From: Mesoaciditoga lauensis cd-1655R = DSM 25116
GTDB lineage: Bacteria; Thermotogota; Thermotogae; Mesoaciditogales; Mesoaciditogaceae
DNA: 64,000 nucleotides
Direction: 5' to 3'
NCBI RefSeq assembly: GCF_000745455.1
Contig: NZ_KN050690.1
Location: 84,000-147,999, forward strand
Part shown: piece by piece, positions 43,333 to 51,198 of the stretch
How the letters are laid out: each line of letters begins with the position of its first letter
How positions within the stretch are numbered: the stretch's first letter is position 1
Program-made: the position numbers and the translations under genes
The notes under the pieces: model-generated
Seen by the model: only the letters and a program-made list of their open reading frames with translations
Told to the model about the DNA's origin: nothing
The model's database searches: none

Positions 43333-44205
43333 CTATCTGCCTTTCCTCACCAGCTCTTTCTTACCAGGCCAATACGCTATTATCAACGCCACGGCCATCA
43401 AGATACCCCCAAATATCTTTAAAATGGTGAATTCTTCTCTCAATATGAAAAATGCCAAAAGTGAGGCCAACCATGGTTTCACGAAAAATGCCATCGAACC
43501 TAAACTCGCACCGACGATTTTTACACCTTGAAAAAACAGCACATAAGCCAGACCAGTTACCACCATTCCAAGATAAAGCACATTCCAAATCTCTTTTAAC
43601 GGAAGGATTATAGGCTCATGAATTAAAAAAAGAATTATCAAAACGGTGAACATTCCGAAGATAAACGCGAAGAAATTCAAGGTGGAGCTTGAAGTCTTTC
43701 GTGATATCTTTCTTCCAAGAACGGTGTAAATCGCAAATAGTATGGCAGAAACAAGTATACATAAAGAATAAAAACTGGTGAAAAAATGCCCCGGCTTGTA
43801 CGCCACCATGATAACGCCCAGAAATCCAAGCCCCATTCCTATGTAAACCCTTAATTTGAATTTCTCTTTGTATATTAACTTTGAAAAGAGTAAAACAAAC
43901 AAAGGATTGGAACTTGTGATTATGGCAACTTCGCTCGCACCCACATGGTACAAACCTATGTGAAAGAGGCTTACACCAATTCCCACCGTGACGCTTCCCA
44001 GCCACGCCATGTTTATCCAATCGACTTTTGAAAGGTTTTTCAATTTCCTGAATTTAACAAATGGAAAAAGCACCAGAATCCCGAAAACCATCCTGAAAAA
44101 CCATAAAACAAGGGGCGGCATGCTAACCGTCGTGAGTTTGGATGAAACCTCCAACGACGAAAAGATGGCAATGGCAGCGTAGGTATACAAGTATCCCTTT
44201 AACAT
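43333..44205 (-). CDS. EamA/DMT family transporter
   Basis: A 290-residue protein with ten membrane helices in two EamA repeats (about 5-135 and 146-280). Typical phrases are PPLVLWFFRMVFGILVLFPF in helix 2, VGASEVAIITSSNPLFVLLF in helix 4, and GLAYVLFFQGVKIVGASLGS and FFILREEFTILKIFGGILMA in the second repeat. It is an exporter or permease of the drug/metabolite superfamily; the substrate cannot be told. The same-strand neighbour upstream is an AEC transporter 20 bp away. Confidence 0.88.
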   Translation of the reverse strand: MLKGYLYTYAAIAIFSSLEVSSKLTTVSMPPLVLWFFRMVFGILVLFPFVKFRKLKNLSKVDWINMAWLGSVTVGIGVSLFHIGLYHVGASEVAIITSSNPLFVLLFSKLIYKEKFKLRVYIGMGLGFLGVIMVAYKPGHFFTSFYSLCILVSAILFAIYTVLGRKISRKTSSSTLNFFAFIFGMFTVLIILFLIHEPIILPLKEIWNVLYLGMVVTGLAYVLFFQGVKIVGASLGSMAFFVKPWLASLLAFFILREEFTILKIFGGILMAVALIIAYWPGKKELVRKGR

Positions 44206-44225
44206 TTCATATCATCAACCACTTC

Positions 44226-45128
44226 TCAAGCCAAAAAGAGTAAAATTACCGAGCTAACGACAACCGTCATGGTTACCATACCACCAGCTACTTCCGGATC
44301 GAGTTTTCTCTCAATGGAATAGATCAAAGAAAGCAGTGGCGTGGGCATGAGCGAGCTTACAAAAACTATCGTTGAAGCCACATGATCGTTTGGGGCAATG
44401 AGGCGTGAAAGATACCAAAGGCCAATTCCAACACCAAGGCCCACGGCATATTTCAACACCATTCCTTCCATCATGTATTTGAATTCACGCGTTATCTTCT
44501 TGAAATCAAGATAAATACCTATCGTGATCATAGACAAAAAAGCGTTTGCAGAACTAACTGGGGAAATCATGTTGTAAACGGCATATGGAACTACGATATT
44601 TCCAAAATTCAAAATCAAAGCAAGTTCGAAAGCTATCAACGGCGGAAAAGTTACCAACTTCTTCACAACCGCCCTTGCGTTAAAACCTTCGGACGAATAT
44701 TTCAGCGCCACAGAATAACCAAGCGTGTAAATTATCAAAGCGTTACCTATATCAAACATCGCCATGTAAGTTAGGCCTCTGTTTGACCACATAACCTGAG
44801 CGAAAGGGTAAGCGAATATCGCCAAATTCAAACCGCACAACGTGAGAGAAAGCGAGCCTTTTGTTTTTGGAGGAAGTTTTGATTTAGAAAAGAACGTTAA
44901 ACCGAAAGTGAGGATAAAAAAAGCCGCTATAGCACCAAAAAGCGTTAAAAACAAAAGCGAAGGCTGAAGCTTAACCTTCGTTATAGCCTCAACTATCACC
45001 ACTGGCAAAGTGACATATATGATGAGATGCGAAAGGATGCCTCCATCTTTTTCGTTCAAAAATCCGATCTTTTTCAAAAAATATCCCAACGCTATTATTG
45101 AAAAATAAGAAAGCATCTTGTAAGTCAT
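44226..45128 (-). CDS. AEC family transporter (auxin efflux carrier type)
   Basis: A 300-residue carrier with ten helices: YFSIIALGYFLKKIGFLNEK opens the first repeat and VSSANAFLSMITIGIYLDFK the second. Bacterial members transport malonate, malate or other carboxylates. The ATG at 45128 is chosen because it overlaps the stop of the cyclase gene by 4 bp; the open frame extends upstream inside that gene. The coupling suggests that it moves the substrate or product of the cyclase-family enzyme. Confidence 0.88.
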   Translation of the reverse strand: MTYKMLSYFSIIALGYFLKKIGFLNEKDGGILSHLIIYVTLPVVIVEAITKVKLQPSLLFLTLFGAIAAFFILTFGLTFFSKSKLPPKTKGSLSLTLCGLNLAIFAYPFAQVMWSNRGLTYMAMFDIGNALIIYTLGYSVALKYSSEGFNARAVVKKLVTFPPLIAFELALILNFGNIVVPYAVYNMISPVSSANAFLSMITIGIYLDFKKITREFKYMMEGMVLKYAVGLGVGIGLWYLSRLIAPNDHVASTIVFVSSLMPTPLLSLIYSIERKLDPEVAGGMVTMTVVVSSVILLFLA

Positions 45129-45775
45129 ATGAAAGCCACTACCCTTGCCGGCGAACCGCCAGCATTTATTTTCAAAGCTCCTATGAAGATCCAAAAGGAT
45201 CTATCTAATGGCAACTTGTCCAAATTCGTCAAATTTTCCAGATGAACTCCACCGTTTTTGAAAATCTCACAATTTGCAAGAAATTCTTCATCATTCCACG
45301 GATCTATTCCAGGCGCATCCGTTCCAAAAACCTTTACCCCCTTTTTCGTTAAAAAATCTATCGCATCAACACCAAATCCACCGTAATTCGTAAAATACAT
45401 ATCTGGATTGTCCCATAAATTTGACTGACCCGTTCTCAACAAAACCGCCTGCACGTTCACATTCCCGAATTTCTCTTCCCATTTTTCAACATCATTCCTT
45501 TTCAAAACGAATCCTTTTCCGTGGGCGGAAATATCCATAACGACAGAAGAAACAAAGAGAGCGTTCGCATCAAAATCGCTCACGCGTTTATCAAAACCGA
45601 AATGAAAGGGAGTTCCCATGTGTGTGCCCGTGTGGCTTCCCATGCAAATCTCTTCAACAACGTATTTTTCATGCTTAAATTGCGAAATATGCGTTGAAGG
45701 ATCACCTGGCCAAATCGGCATGTCATTTGAAATTTTGTGCGAGAGATCGATGATACGTGAAAAATCCAATCTCAT
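45125..45775 (-). CDS. Cyclase-family hydrolase (kynurenine formamidase-like)
   Basis: A 216-residue protein of the cyclase/KynB family. The fold markers are DLSHKISNDMPIWPGDPS at the start, SHTGTHMGTPFHF (about 47-59) and the later FLTKKGVKVFGTDAPGIDP. In the usual metal-binding motif HxGTHxDxPxHF the Asp is replaced by Gly54 here; His48, His52 and His58 are kept. This Asp is a metal ligand in the known enzymes, so activity or metal may be altered. Start and strand agree with an operon into the AEC transporter. Confidence 0.83.
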   Translation of the reverse strand: MRLDFSRIIDLSHKISNDMPIWPGDPSTHISQFKHEKYVVEEICMGSHTGTHMGTPFHFGFDKRVSDFDANALFVSSVVMDISAHGKGFVLKRNDVEKWEEKFGNVNVQAVLLRTGQSNLWDNPDMYFTNYGGFGVDAIDFLTKKGVKVFGTDAPGIDPWNDEEFLANCEIFKNGGVHLENLTNLDKLPLDRSFWIFIGALKINAGGSPARVVAFI

Positions 45776-45847
45776 GTCATATCTCCCCTCTTTTCCTTCA
45801 AAGATTTTAACATAAAAGCAGTCGTATTGAGCCTCTTCCCAAAAGTT

Positions 45848-45965
45848 GGAACCCCCTTCGGCAGCTTTGCTGCCACTTCCCCCGCAAGCGGGAGCAGACT
45901 TATATGAAAATGTCTCTGCCGATACTTCCCACTGCGAGCGGGAGAGGACTTATCTAATTTGGTCT
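45848..45965. repeat. Family A repeats
   Basis: One A1 module with hairpin GGCAGC-TTT-GCTGCC and a degenerate second module (CCACTGCGAGCGGGAGAGG). The hicBA genes start about 100 bp further on. Confidence 0.8.
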
Positions 45966-46062
45966 TTGAAACGCAATCTCACCAAAAGCGGGGCGTAGCA
46001 TAGACATTTATGATTTTGAGTTGACAAAAATGTGTTAGAATGAATTGGAGGTGGTCAGAAAA

Positions 46063-46272
46063 GTGAAAGAATTTACAGTGCTGATAGAAAAAGATGAGGA
46101 TGGGTGGCTTGTTGGCAAGGTTGTTGAACTTCCCGGTTGTCAAACCCAAGCTAAAGGCGTCGATGAGTTGATGAAAAGGATAAAAGAAGCAATTGAAGGA
46201 TATCTGGATGTAAAAGAAGATATACCGACTGAGAAAATTGAATTCATTGGCATCCAAAAAGTTGCGCTGTGA
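46063..46272 (+). CDS. hicB: HicB-type antitoxin
   Basis: A 69-residue partial RNase H-fold antitoxin: FTVLIEKDEDGWLVGKVVEL, then PGCQTQAKGVDELMKRIKEA is the standard HicB pattern. A GTG at 46063 is the preferred start, with GGAGGTGG 9 bp upstream; a TTG at 46045 lies within that site. No DNA-binding domain follows the HicB core, as in short HicB forms. It neutralises HicA, encoded next with a 4-bp overlap (GTGA). Confidence 0.88.
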   Translation: MKEFTVLIEKDEDGWLVGKVVELPGCQTQAKGVDELMKRIKEAIEGYLDVKEDIPTEKIEFIGIQKVAL

Positions 46273-46499
46273 GCTTTAAACTTCCAAGAATTTCCGGAAA
46301 AAGAATGGTAAATTTCCTTGAAAAGAAAGAATTCATCGTTGTTCGTATTCGGGGAAGTCATAACATACTGAAGAATAAAAAAGGGAAAATTGTTGTTGTG
46401 CCTGTCCATCAAGGAGAATCTCTAGGAATAGGCATTATTCGGGAAATACTTAAACAAGCAGGAATATCCGCAAAAGAATACCACGATTTTTTCTCTTAA
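46269..46499 (+). CDS. hicA: HicA-type mRNA interferase toxin
   Basis: A 76-residue double-stranded-RNA-binding-fold RNase. The SGKRMVNFLEKKEFIVVRIR stretch leads to GSHNIL, with the catalytic His, and VVPVHQGESLGIGIIREIL-like C-terminal sequence is typical. The GTG start overlaps hicB. The order antitoxin-toxin is the less common one for this family but known. Confidence 0.88.
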   Translation: MSFKLPRISGKRMVNFLEKKEFIVVRIRGSHNILKNKKGKIVVVPVHQGESLGIGIIREILKQAGISAKEYHDFFS

Positions 46500-46587
46500 A
46501 AGAATTTCCACATCCATAAGTTTGGTTGGTTGAAACAGTTAAAGACTATCCTGTAATGTTCACACACAGGTTGAGAAATTAGTCTCT

Positions 46588-46955
46588 TATCCCCCTTCGG
46601 CAGCTTCGCTGCCACTTCCCCCATAAATGGGGGCAGACTTTTCAATTTTGAAAACAACTCTGCTGATTCTCCTACCAAAACTGGGAGACCCCCCACGACA
46701 GCAGAGCTGCCACTTCCCCCGTAAACGGGGGGCAGAATATCTATAAAATGGCGAGGAGGGTTCATTTTACTATGTCCCTATCCGGTTTTGCCGGCATTTC
46801 CACGCAAATGCGAGCAAATTAAAACTCATGATATCTTCAAGTCCCCTCTCACAGAGTGGGAGGGAAGCAAAATTGCATAGTTGCAATGTCTCTTTCGCTT
46901 TTCCGACCAAGGCGAAGCCACGAGTGGCGTTAGCCAGCAGGAAGGTTAATCTGTA
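46588..46955. repeat. Family A cluster
   Basis: A1 with hairpin GGCAGC-TTC-GCTGCC, A2 start, a partly broken A1 (GACAGCAGAGCTGCC), A2 tail GGCGAGGAGGGTTCATT, then A2 of the AATTGCATAGTTGCAATG type running up to the mazF stop. Confidence 0.85.
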
Positions 46956-46957
46956 GT

Positions 46958-47302
46958 TCATAAACCGATTAGAATTTTTAACCGCTCTTCCACTTCTTTC
47001 ATAACATCTGTTGACACCGTTCCAACAAAGTCTAAAAGCCTTTCTTTGGAGATGGAACGAATATCTTCACATTTCACAAAGCTTCGCCTTTTTACTCCAC
47101 CATCAGGAGGAACGATCTCAACGTGAAGCGGTATTCCCTTATATTTGCTTGTAATTGGGATGACGATCACCAAGTTAGCTGGGCCATAGTTGAAAGCATC
47201 AACTGAAACAATAAGCGCAGGTCGCTTTCCTGATTGTTCATGCCCAAGTGTTGGGCTGAGATTTACAAACCATATTTCACCGCGCGAAGGAAACTTATTC
47301 AT
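46958..47302 (-). CDS. mazF: MazF/PemK-type mRNA interferase toxin
   Basis: A 114-residue toxin. The opening PSRGEIWFVNLSPTLGHEQS and GKRPALIVSVDAFN carries the catalytic Arg of the family, and LVIVIPITSKYKGIPLHVEI the conserved Thr/Ser region. It overlaps the antitoxin gene by 8 bp. A GAGG site precedes the ATG. Confidence 0.92.
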   Translation of the reverse strand: MNKFPSRGEIWFVNLSPTLGHEQSGKRPALIVSVDAFNYGPANLVIVIPITSKYKGIPLHVEIVPPDGGVKRRSFVKCEDIRSISKERLLDFVGTVSTDVMKEVEERLKILIGL

Positions 47303-47549
47303 CCTCTATATCATCCATGTTCGTGGAATCCCACATTTTACGTTCTTCCACTTCTTCTTTCCACATCTCTTGATTTTCCTTTAGTTTTTTGTAAGCTTGA
47401 TTAGCTTTTTCTAAAATAAGTTGCCTACGATAATTTTCTACAGCTTCGTTTAAAATCGAAGCCATGGGCTCACCGGTTTCACGGGATAGATCTTTTAAAA
47501 TATTCCTTACTTTCAAACTCACACGAACGGTAGCGGTTTTTTCACTCAT
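47295..47549 (-). CDS. mazE: Ribbon-helix-helix antitoxin of MazF
   Basis: An 84-residue protein. The N-terminal KTATVRVSLKVRNILKDLSR forms a ribbon-helix-helix DNA-binding domain, and the acidic, helical C-terminus (about 45-84) should wrap MazF. The ATG at 47549 follows a GAGGTGG site; a GTG three codons upstream is less likely. Regulation is probably by its own product at the direct repeats upstream. Confidence 0.8.
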   Translation of the reverse strand: MSEKTATVRVSLKVRNILKDLSRETGEPMASILNEAVENYRRQLILEKANQAYKKLKENQEMWKEEVEERKMWDSTNMDDIEDE

Positions 47550-47566
47550 GAACACCACCTCTTTTT

Positions 47567-47607
47567 GTATATAAATAAGTATATATTAACGTAGATGATA
47601 ATGTCAA
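47567..47607 (-). promoter_or_regulatory. Promoter and direct-repeat operator of mazEF
   Basis: On the minus strand, a perfect TTGACA (47602-47607) and TATACT (47578-47583) are 18 bp apart. Two direct TATATAC words (47579-47585 and 47567-47573), 12 bp apart, cover the -10 box and the start, as expected for a ribbon-helix-helix autoregulator. Confidence 0.65.
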
Positions 47608-47639
47608 CTTCTAAAATGTGGACGATAATCTGTACTCAG

Positions 47640-47790
47640 GACAAGCAGTTACTCATTACCATTCACTATGAAGGAAAGAGATTCCAAATCAAGTTTAGAA
47701 TGACGTTTGCGGAAACCCATCCTAATTTTGTTGTCATTCCGACCGCCAAGCCGGAATCTCTATCCTTATCCTTGCCAACTACAAAATGAT
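47640..47790. repeat. Short dispersed repeat with CCGCCAAGCCGG core
   Basis: Contains GTCATTCCGACCGCCAAGCC and its inverted partner AGATTCCAAATCAAG...GAATGAC, resembling the insert at 30953-31040. The remaining gap to 47915 shows no gene. Confidence 0.4.
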
Positions 47791-47917
47791 CAATCTCGGA
47801 ATAACACCTTCATTCGTTCTGATGCAGAACGAGTTTGCGATCCAATGATTCCATGTTAATTATTTACTCAAGCTATGCACGTTATGCAAGTTTGAATATA
47901 GCTTAAATTCTTTGAAT

Positions 47918-48275
47918 CCCCCTTTGTCGGCTTCACCGCCACTTCCCCCACAAGCGGGGGCAGACTTTTCAATTTGGAAAGTGGCTCTATTGATTCTCCT
48001 TCCAAAACTGGGAGGAGAGGGCCAACGGAGTTGGCGAGGAGGGTTCAATTACGCCTGCGCGATCATTACAAAACAAGCGAGAAGGAATGAAAGCTGTTTC
48101 GATGATTACTTCCCCCTTCGGCAGCTCCGCTGCCACTTCCCCCGCAAGCGGGGGCAGACTTTAAAAAAGTAACTCCACCGAACTTTCCTCATAAATGGGA
48201 GCAAACTTTTAAAAAATGGCTTTGCTGTCATTCCCGCCATGAATGGAAGAAGACTTATCCAGTTTAGTTTTTGAA
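47918..48275. repeat. Family A cluster
   Basis: A1, A2 (CTCCTTCCAAAACTGGGAGG type, ending GGCGAGGAGGGTTCAATT), A1 with hairpin GGCAGC-TCC-GCTGCC, and two decayed modules. Confidence 0.85.
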
Positions 48276-48597
48276 ACGCGGTCTCCTCAAAAGCGCATTC
48301 TAGCATAGACATTTATGACTTTGAATTTCGAAAGTAAAATATCTCACGTTATGTGTCAATGTTACTAAGTATTACCAATGCCAAACATTGCGAGTAAGCA
48401 AATGAACTAAAATGAGGATAGCGTACAATAATTGCCCAGTCCGCGCCGAATGCCACGCATTTTCTTATGCGATGTTGACATCCACTTTTACAATGTTTAT
48501 TGCGCTTAACGATATGCACATCTTGCTAGATTTTCATTTTTCAATCATGATATAATACACATATACACAATAACACAAGTGAGGTGAATAAAACATC
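48276..48597. other. Gap with a family B end and the promoter of the next TA pair
   Basis: At about 48343-48368 CTCACGTTATGTGTCAATGT matches a family B terminal repeat, but no second end was found. A perfect -10 box TATAAT lies at 48551-48556 without a clear -35, about 42 bp before the start codon. Nothing else is seen. Confidence 0.4.
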
Positions 48598-48873
48598 ATG
48601 TTAAAATTTGAAAGGCACAACATTACAATGGACTCGGAAACATGGAAAATATTGGAAGAATTAAAGAGAATTCAAAACAAAAGTATAAGCGAAATAATAA
48701 GAGAAGCGATAAAAGAATTGTTGAAAAATCATAAATACAACAAAGTTTACTTTAAGCTCATGGCTAACACACCATTTTGTGATGAAGAAGAAAACGAAGA
48801 ATTGACAAAAATCCTGGATTTACTTAACGAAGACGACTTAAAAATTGTTGATGAATATGAATTACATCGTTAA
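48598..48873 (+). CDS. Ribbon-helix-helix (CopG-like) antitoxin
   Basis: A 91-residue protein. The N-terminal HNITMDSETWKILEELKRIQ, then NKSISEIIREAIKELL, is a clear ribbon-helix-helix domain. The C-terminal 45 residues are acidic and should bind the toxin encoded next. GAGGTG precedes the ATG. It overlaps the toxin gene by 23 bp. Confidence 0.82.
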   Translation: MLKFERHNITMDSETWKILEELKRIQNKSISEIIREAIKELLKNHKYNKVYFKLMANTPFCDEEENEELTKILDLLNEDDLKIVDEYELHR

Positions 48874-49132
48874 GCTGACAAAGAAAGCCAAAAAAACATT
48901 TGATAGATTAGATCAAAAAACAAAAGGCAGAATCAACAAATCTTTCCACGAATTAATAAATTTTTATGAAGGAAAAGGTGCTTCAAAACCAGATTTAAAA
49001 CTGTTAAAAGGCAAATATTCTGGATTGATAAGACTGAGAGTCGGAAATTATAGAATCATTTTCACCTTACATGAAATGAACTTCGTCATATTGATTATAG
49101 AGATTGTGAATCGTGGGGACGCCTACAAATAA
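48851..49132 (+). CDS. RelE/ParE-type toxin
   Basis: A 93-residue toxin. The family pattern is YIVKLTKKAKKTFDRLDQKT, LKLLKGKYSGLIRLRVGNYR and IIFTLHE-VILIIEIVNRGD, with the RVGNYRIIF core. Whether it cuts mRNA on the ribosome (RelE) or poisons gyrase (ParE) cannot be told. The ATG at 48851 is chosen; TTG codons just before are less likely. Confidence 0.85.
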   Translation: MNMNYIVKLTKKAKKTFDRLDQKTKGRINKSFHELINFYEGKGASKPDLKLLKGKYSGLIRLRVGNYRIIFTLHEMNFVILIIEIVNRGDAYK

Positions 49133-49237
49133 ATGATGAAAAATGGCTATAAAAGAAATATTTAGACTTCAATCAATGTGAGTCTTCTCCTTCAAATCCG
49201 CAGATGAAAGGCTTATTCATAGGTGCATAAAATATGT

Positions 49238-49271
49238 TATAATATTTTCTGAATATATATTCAGAAAATAT
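49238..49271 (+). promoter_or_regulatory. -10 box and 30-bp perfect palindrome before the DUF234 ATPase
   Basis: TATAAT (49238-49243) is overlapped by a perfect 30-bp palindrome at 49242-49271, whose half is ATATTTTCTGAATAT. A further half-site, ATTCAGAAA, follows at 49274-49282. The position at the transcription start suggests a repressor operator. Confidence 0.65.
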
Positions 49272-49286
49272 AAATTCAGAAAGTGT

Positions 49287-50669
49287 GTGATCATATTGCA
49301 CTTCATAAACAGGCTAAAAGAAAGAAGATTTCTTGAAAAAAGGCTTAATTCCAATAAAAGTGAACTGATAATATTGTATGGCAGGAGACGTGTTGGAAAA
49401 ACCTTTTTGCTTGAACATTCACTAAAACAAGGCCTCTTTTTCTCCTGCGATCTTTCTAAACCCCAATACCTGATGAACACCTTTTTCAATCAGTTAAAGC
49501 CTCTTTTGGATCTTCCAATGGATTTAAAAATAAGCACATGGGATGAATTCTTTTCACTCTTAAAAACCACTATTTTGAAGCAAAAAATTCGCAGCGTTGT
49601 TTTTGACGAATTCCAATACATCCCTCAAAGAGACGAATCCTTTTTATCCATTTTTCAAAGATGGTGGGATAAAGAATTCAAAAAGATGAACGTCTTTTTC
49701 GTCCTTTGCGGCTCCTATGTGGGTATGATTGAAAGAATGGCTCTATCACAAAATAGCCCTTTGTATGGCAGAAGAACCGGTCAATATCGCCTTATGCCGA
49801 TGGACTTCTTCGATAGCTCTCTCTTTCTTTCAAAAATGGATATCATTTCGAAGATAAACTCTTACGCCGTTCTTGGGGGAATTCCAATATATCTTCTCGA
49901 ATTCAGCGAATACAGCAATTTTAAAGACGCTCTCCTTGAAAAGATATTCTCACCAGGTGAATTTCTGTTGGAAGAAGGGCGATTTTTAACGCTCGAAGAA
50001 TTCCGAAAAGATCCCTCAACCTACTTCACCATACTCAACGTGATTTCTTCCGGCAGAACAAAGCCAGTGGAAATTTCCACCTTGTCAGGAGTTGAGCATA
50101 AAAACATCGGCACCTATCTTTCAAAGCTTTTAGATTTACAGTTCATAAGGAAAGAATTTCCATTTTCAATGAAAAAACCCAAAAATGTGCCCCTTTATTT
50201 CATTGAAGATGATTATCTCCGATTCTATTTCAAGTACATCTTCAAAAACATAGATAAAATCTACAGAGGAATGGGAGAAATGGTGGCAGAAGAAGTTCTC
50301 AAAAGTTTTTCAACGTATGTGTCCTTCACATTTGAAAAGATAGCTAAGCAATATCTAATCGAAAAGATCAACCCAGATTCGATAGGAAGATGGTGGGACA
50401 AAGGCGAGGAAATAGATTTGGTGGCCGTCAAAGACAGAAAGCTCATTGTTGGAGAATGCAAATGGACAAACAAGCCCGTTGATAATTCCACATTTTTAAA
50501 ATTGAAGAGAAAATCTTCTAAGCTACTCGAATACTTAGATTATGACTTTGAAGAAATCGAATACTATCTTTTTTCAAAATCAGGATTCAAGAACATAGAA
50601 AAAAGTCACGACGTACACTTAGTAGACCTCGAAGAAATTTCAAAAGTTCAAAGGCATCATGTAAAATAA
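49287..50669 (+). CDS. AAA+ ATPase of the archaeal-ATPase/DUF234 family
   Basis: A 460-residue protein. A P-loop ATPase occupies about 1-220, with Walker A YGRRRVGKTFLLEHSL (near 31-46), Walker B VVFDEFQYIP and sensor segment VLCGSYVGMIER; a winged-helix linker follows (VEISTLSGVEHKNIGTYLSK), and the C-terminal DUF234 domain (about 355-450) resembles a PD-(D/E)XK nuclease, with GEEIDLVAVKDRKLIVGECK. The function of the family is unknown; a role in mobile or toxin-like systems is suspected. The start is unclear: GTG 49287 or TTG 49296, neither with a good ribosome-binding site. Confidence 0.82.
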   Translation: MIILHFINRLKERRFLEKRLNSNKSELIILYGRRRVGKTFLLEHSLKQGLFFSCDLSKPQYLMNTFFNQLKPLLDLPMDLKISTWDEFFSLLKTTILKQKIRSVVFDEFQYIPQRDESFLSIFQRWWDKEFKKMNVFFVLCGSYVGMIERMALSQNSPLYGRRTGQYRLMPMDFFDSSLFLSKMDIISKINSYAVLGGIPIYLLEFSEYSNFKDALLEKIFSPGEFLLEEGRFLTLEEFRKDPSTYFTILNVISSGRTKPVEISTLSGVEHKNIGTYLSKLLDLQFIRKEFPFSMKKPKNVPLYFIEDDYLRFYFKYIFKNIDKIYRGMGEMVAEEVLKSFSTYVSFTFEKIAKQYLIEKINPDSIGRWWDKGEEIDLVAVKDRKLIVGECKWTNKPVDNSTFLKLKRKSSKLLEYLDYDFEEIEYYLFSKSGFKNIEKSHDVHLVDLEEISKVQRHHVK

Positions 50670-50689
50670 GGGCTCAAATTATGCAAATC

Positions 50690-50950
50690 AAGTTAAGAAC
50701 TCACTTTGTGCGTGAAGATTAAAAAATCAATTGGAAAGCCGTTGGTATTGAAAGCTAAGAGAGAAAATGAACCTCCTCGCCAACGTTGTTGGCCCTCTCC
50801 TCCCAGTTTTGGTAGGAGAATCAAGAGAGATCTCTCCAAATTGAAAAGTCTGCCCACGTTTACGGGGGGAAGTGTCGGCAGAGCTCTATTATATTGAGAA
50901 GTCTGCCCCCGCTTGCGGGGGAAGTGGCAGCAGAGCTGCCGAAGGGGGTC
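50690..50950. repeat. Family B end followed by a family A cluster
   Basis: The first 45 bp (ACTCACTTTGTGCGTGAAG and on) match the left end of the composite at 7048. Then come A2 reversed and two A1 modules reversed, the last with hairpin GGCAGC-AGA-GCTGCC. The remaining 240 bp up to manC show no gene or clear promoter. Confidence 0.75.
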
Positions 50951-51198
50951 GAAACTAATTCTTCACGATATGAATGAGATTTCTCAATTCCAGTTGAATG
51001 TCAAAAACATCTTGACTTTTTACATTCATGAGAGTTTTCATATTCAGACTTGCATAACTTAAGCATTAGTTCTGAGGCAGAACGATTTGTACATATGACA
51101 ATGTGAAGTGCGGTAAATGCAAAGATGGAATTGCCCGTTTTCTATGATAAAATAAAGCCGTAAAACACATTTCGAAAACTCGAGAGCTGGTGAAACGC

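Noticed and set aside
46045..46062. TTG start for hicB six codons earlier
   Set aside because: The TTG overlaps the GGAGGTGG sequence that serves the GTG at 46063.
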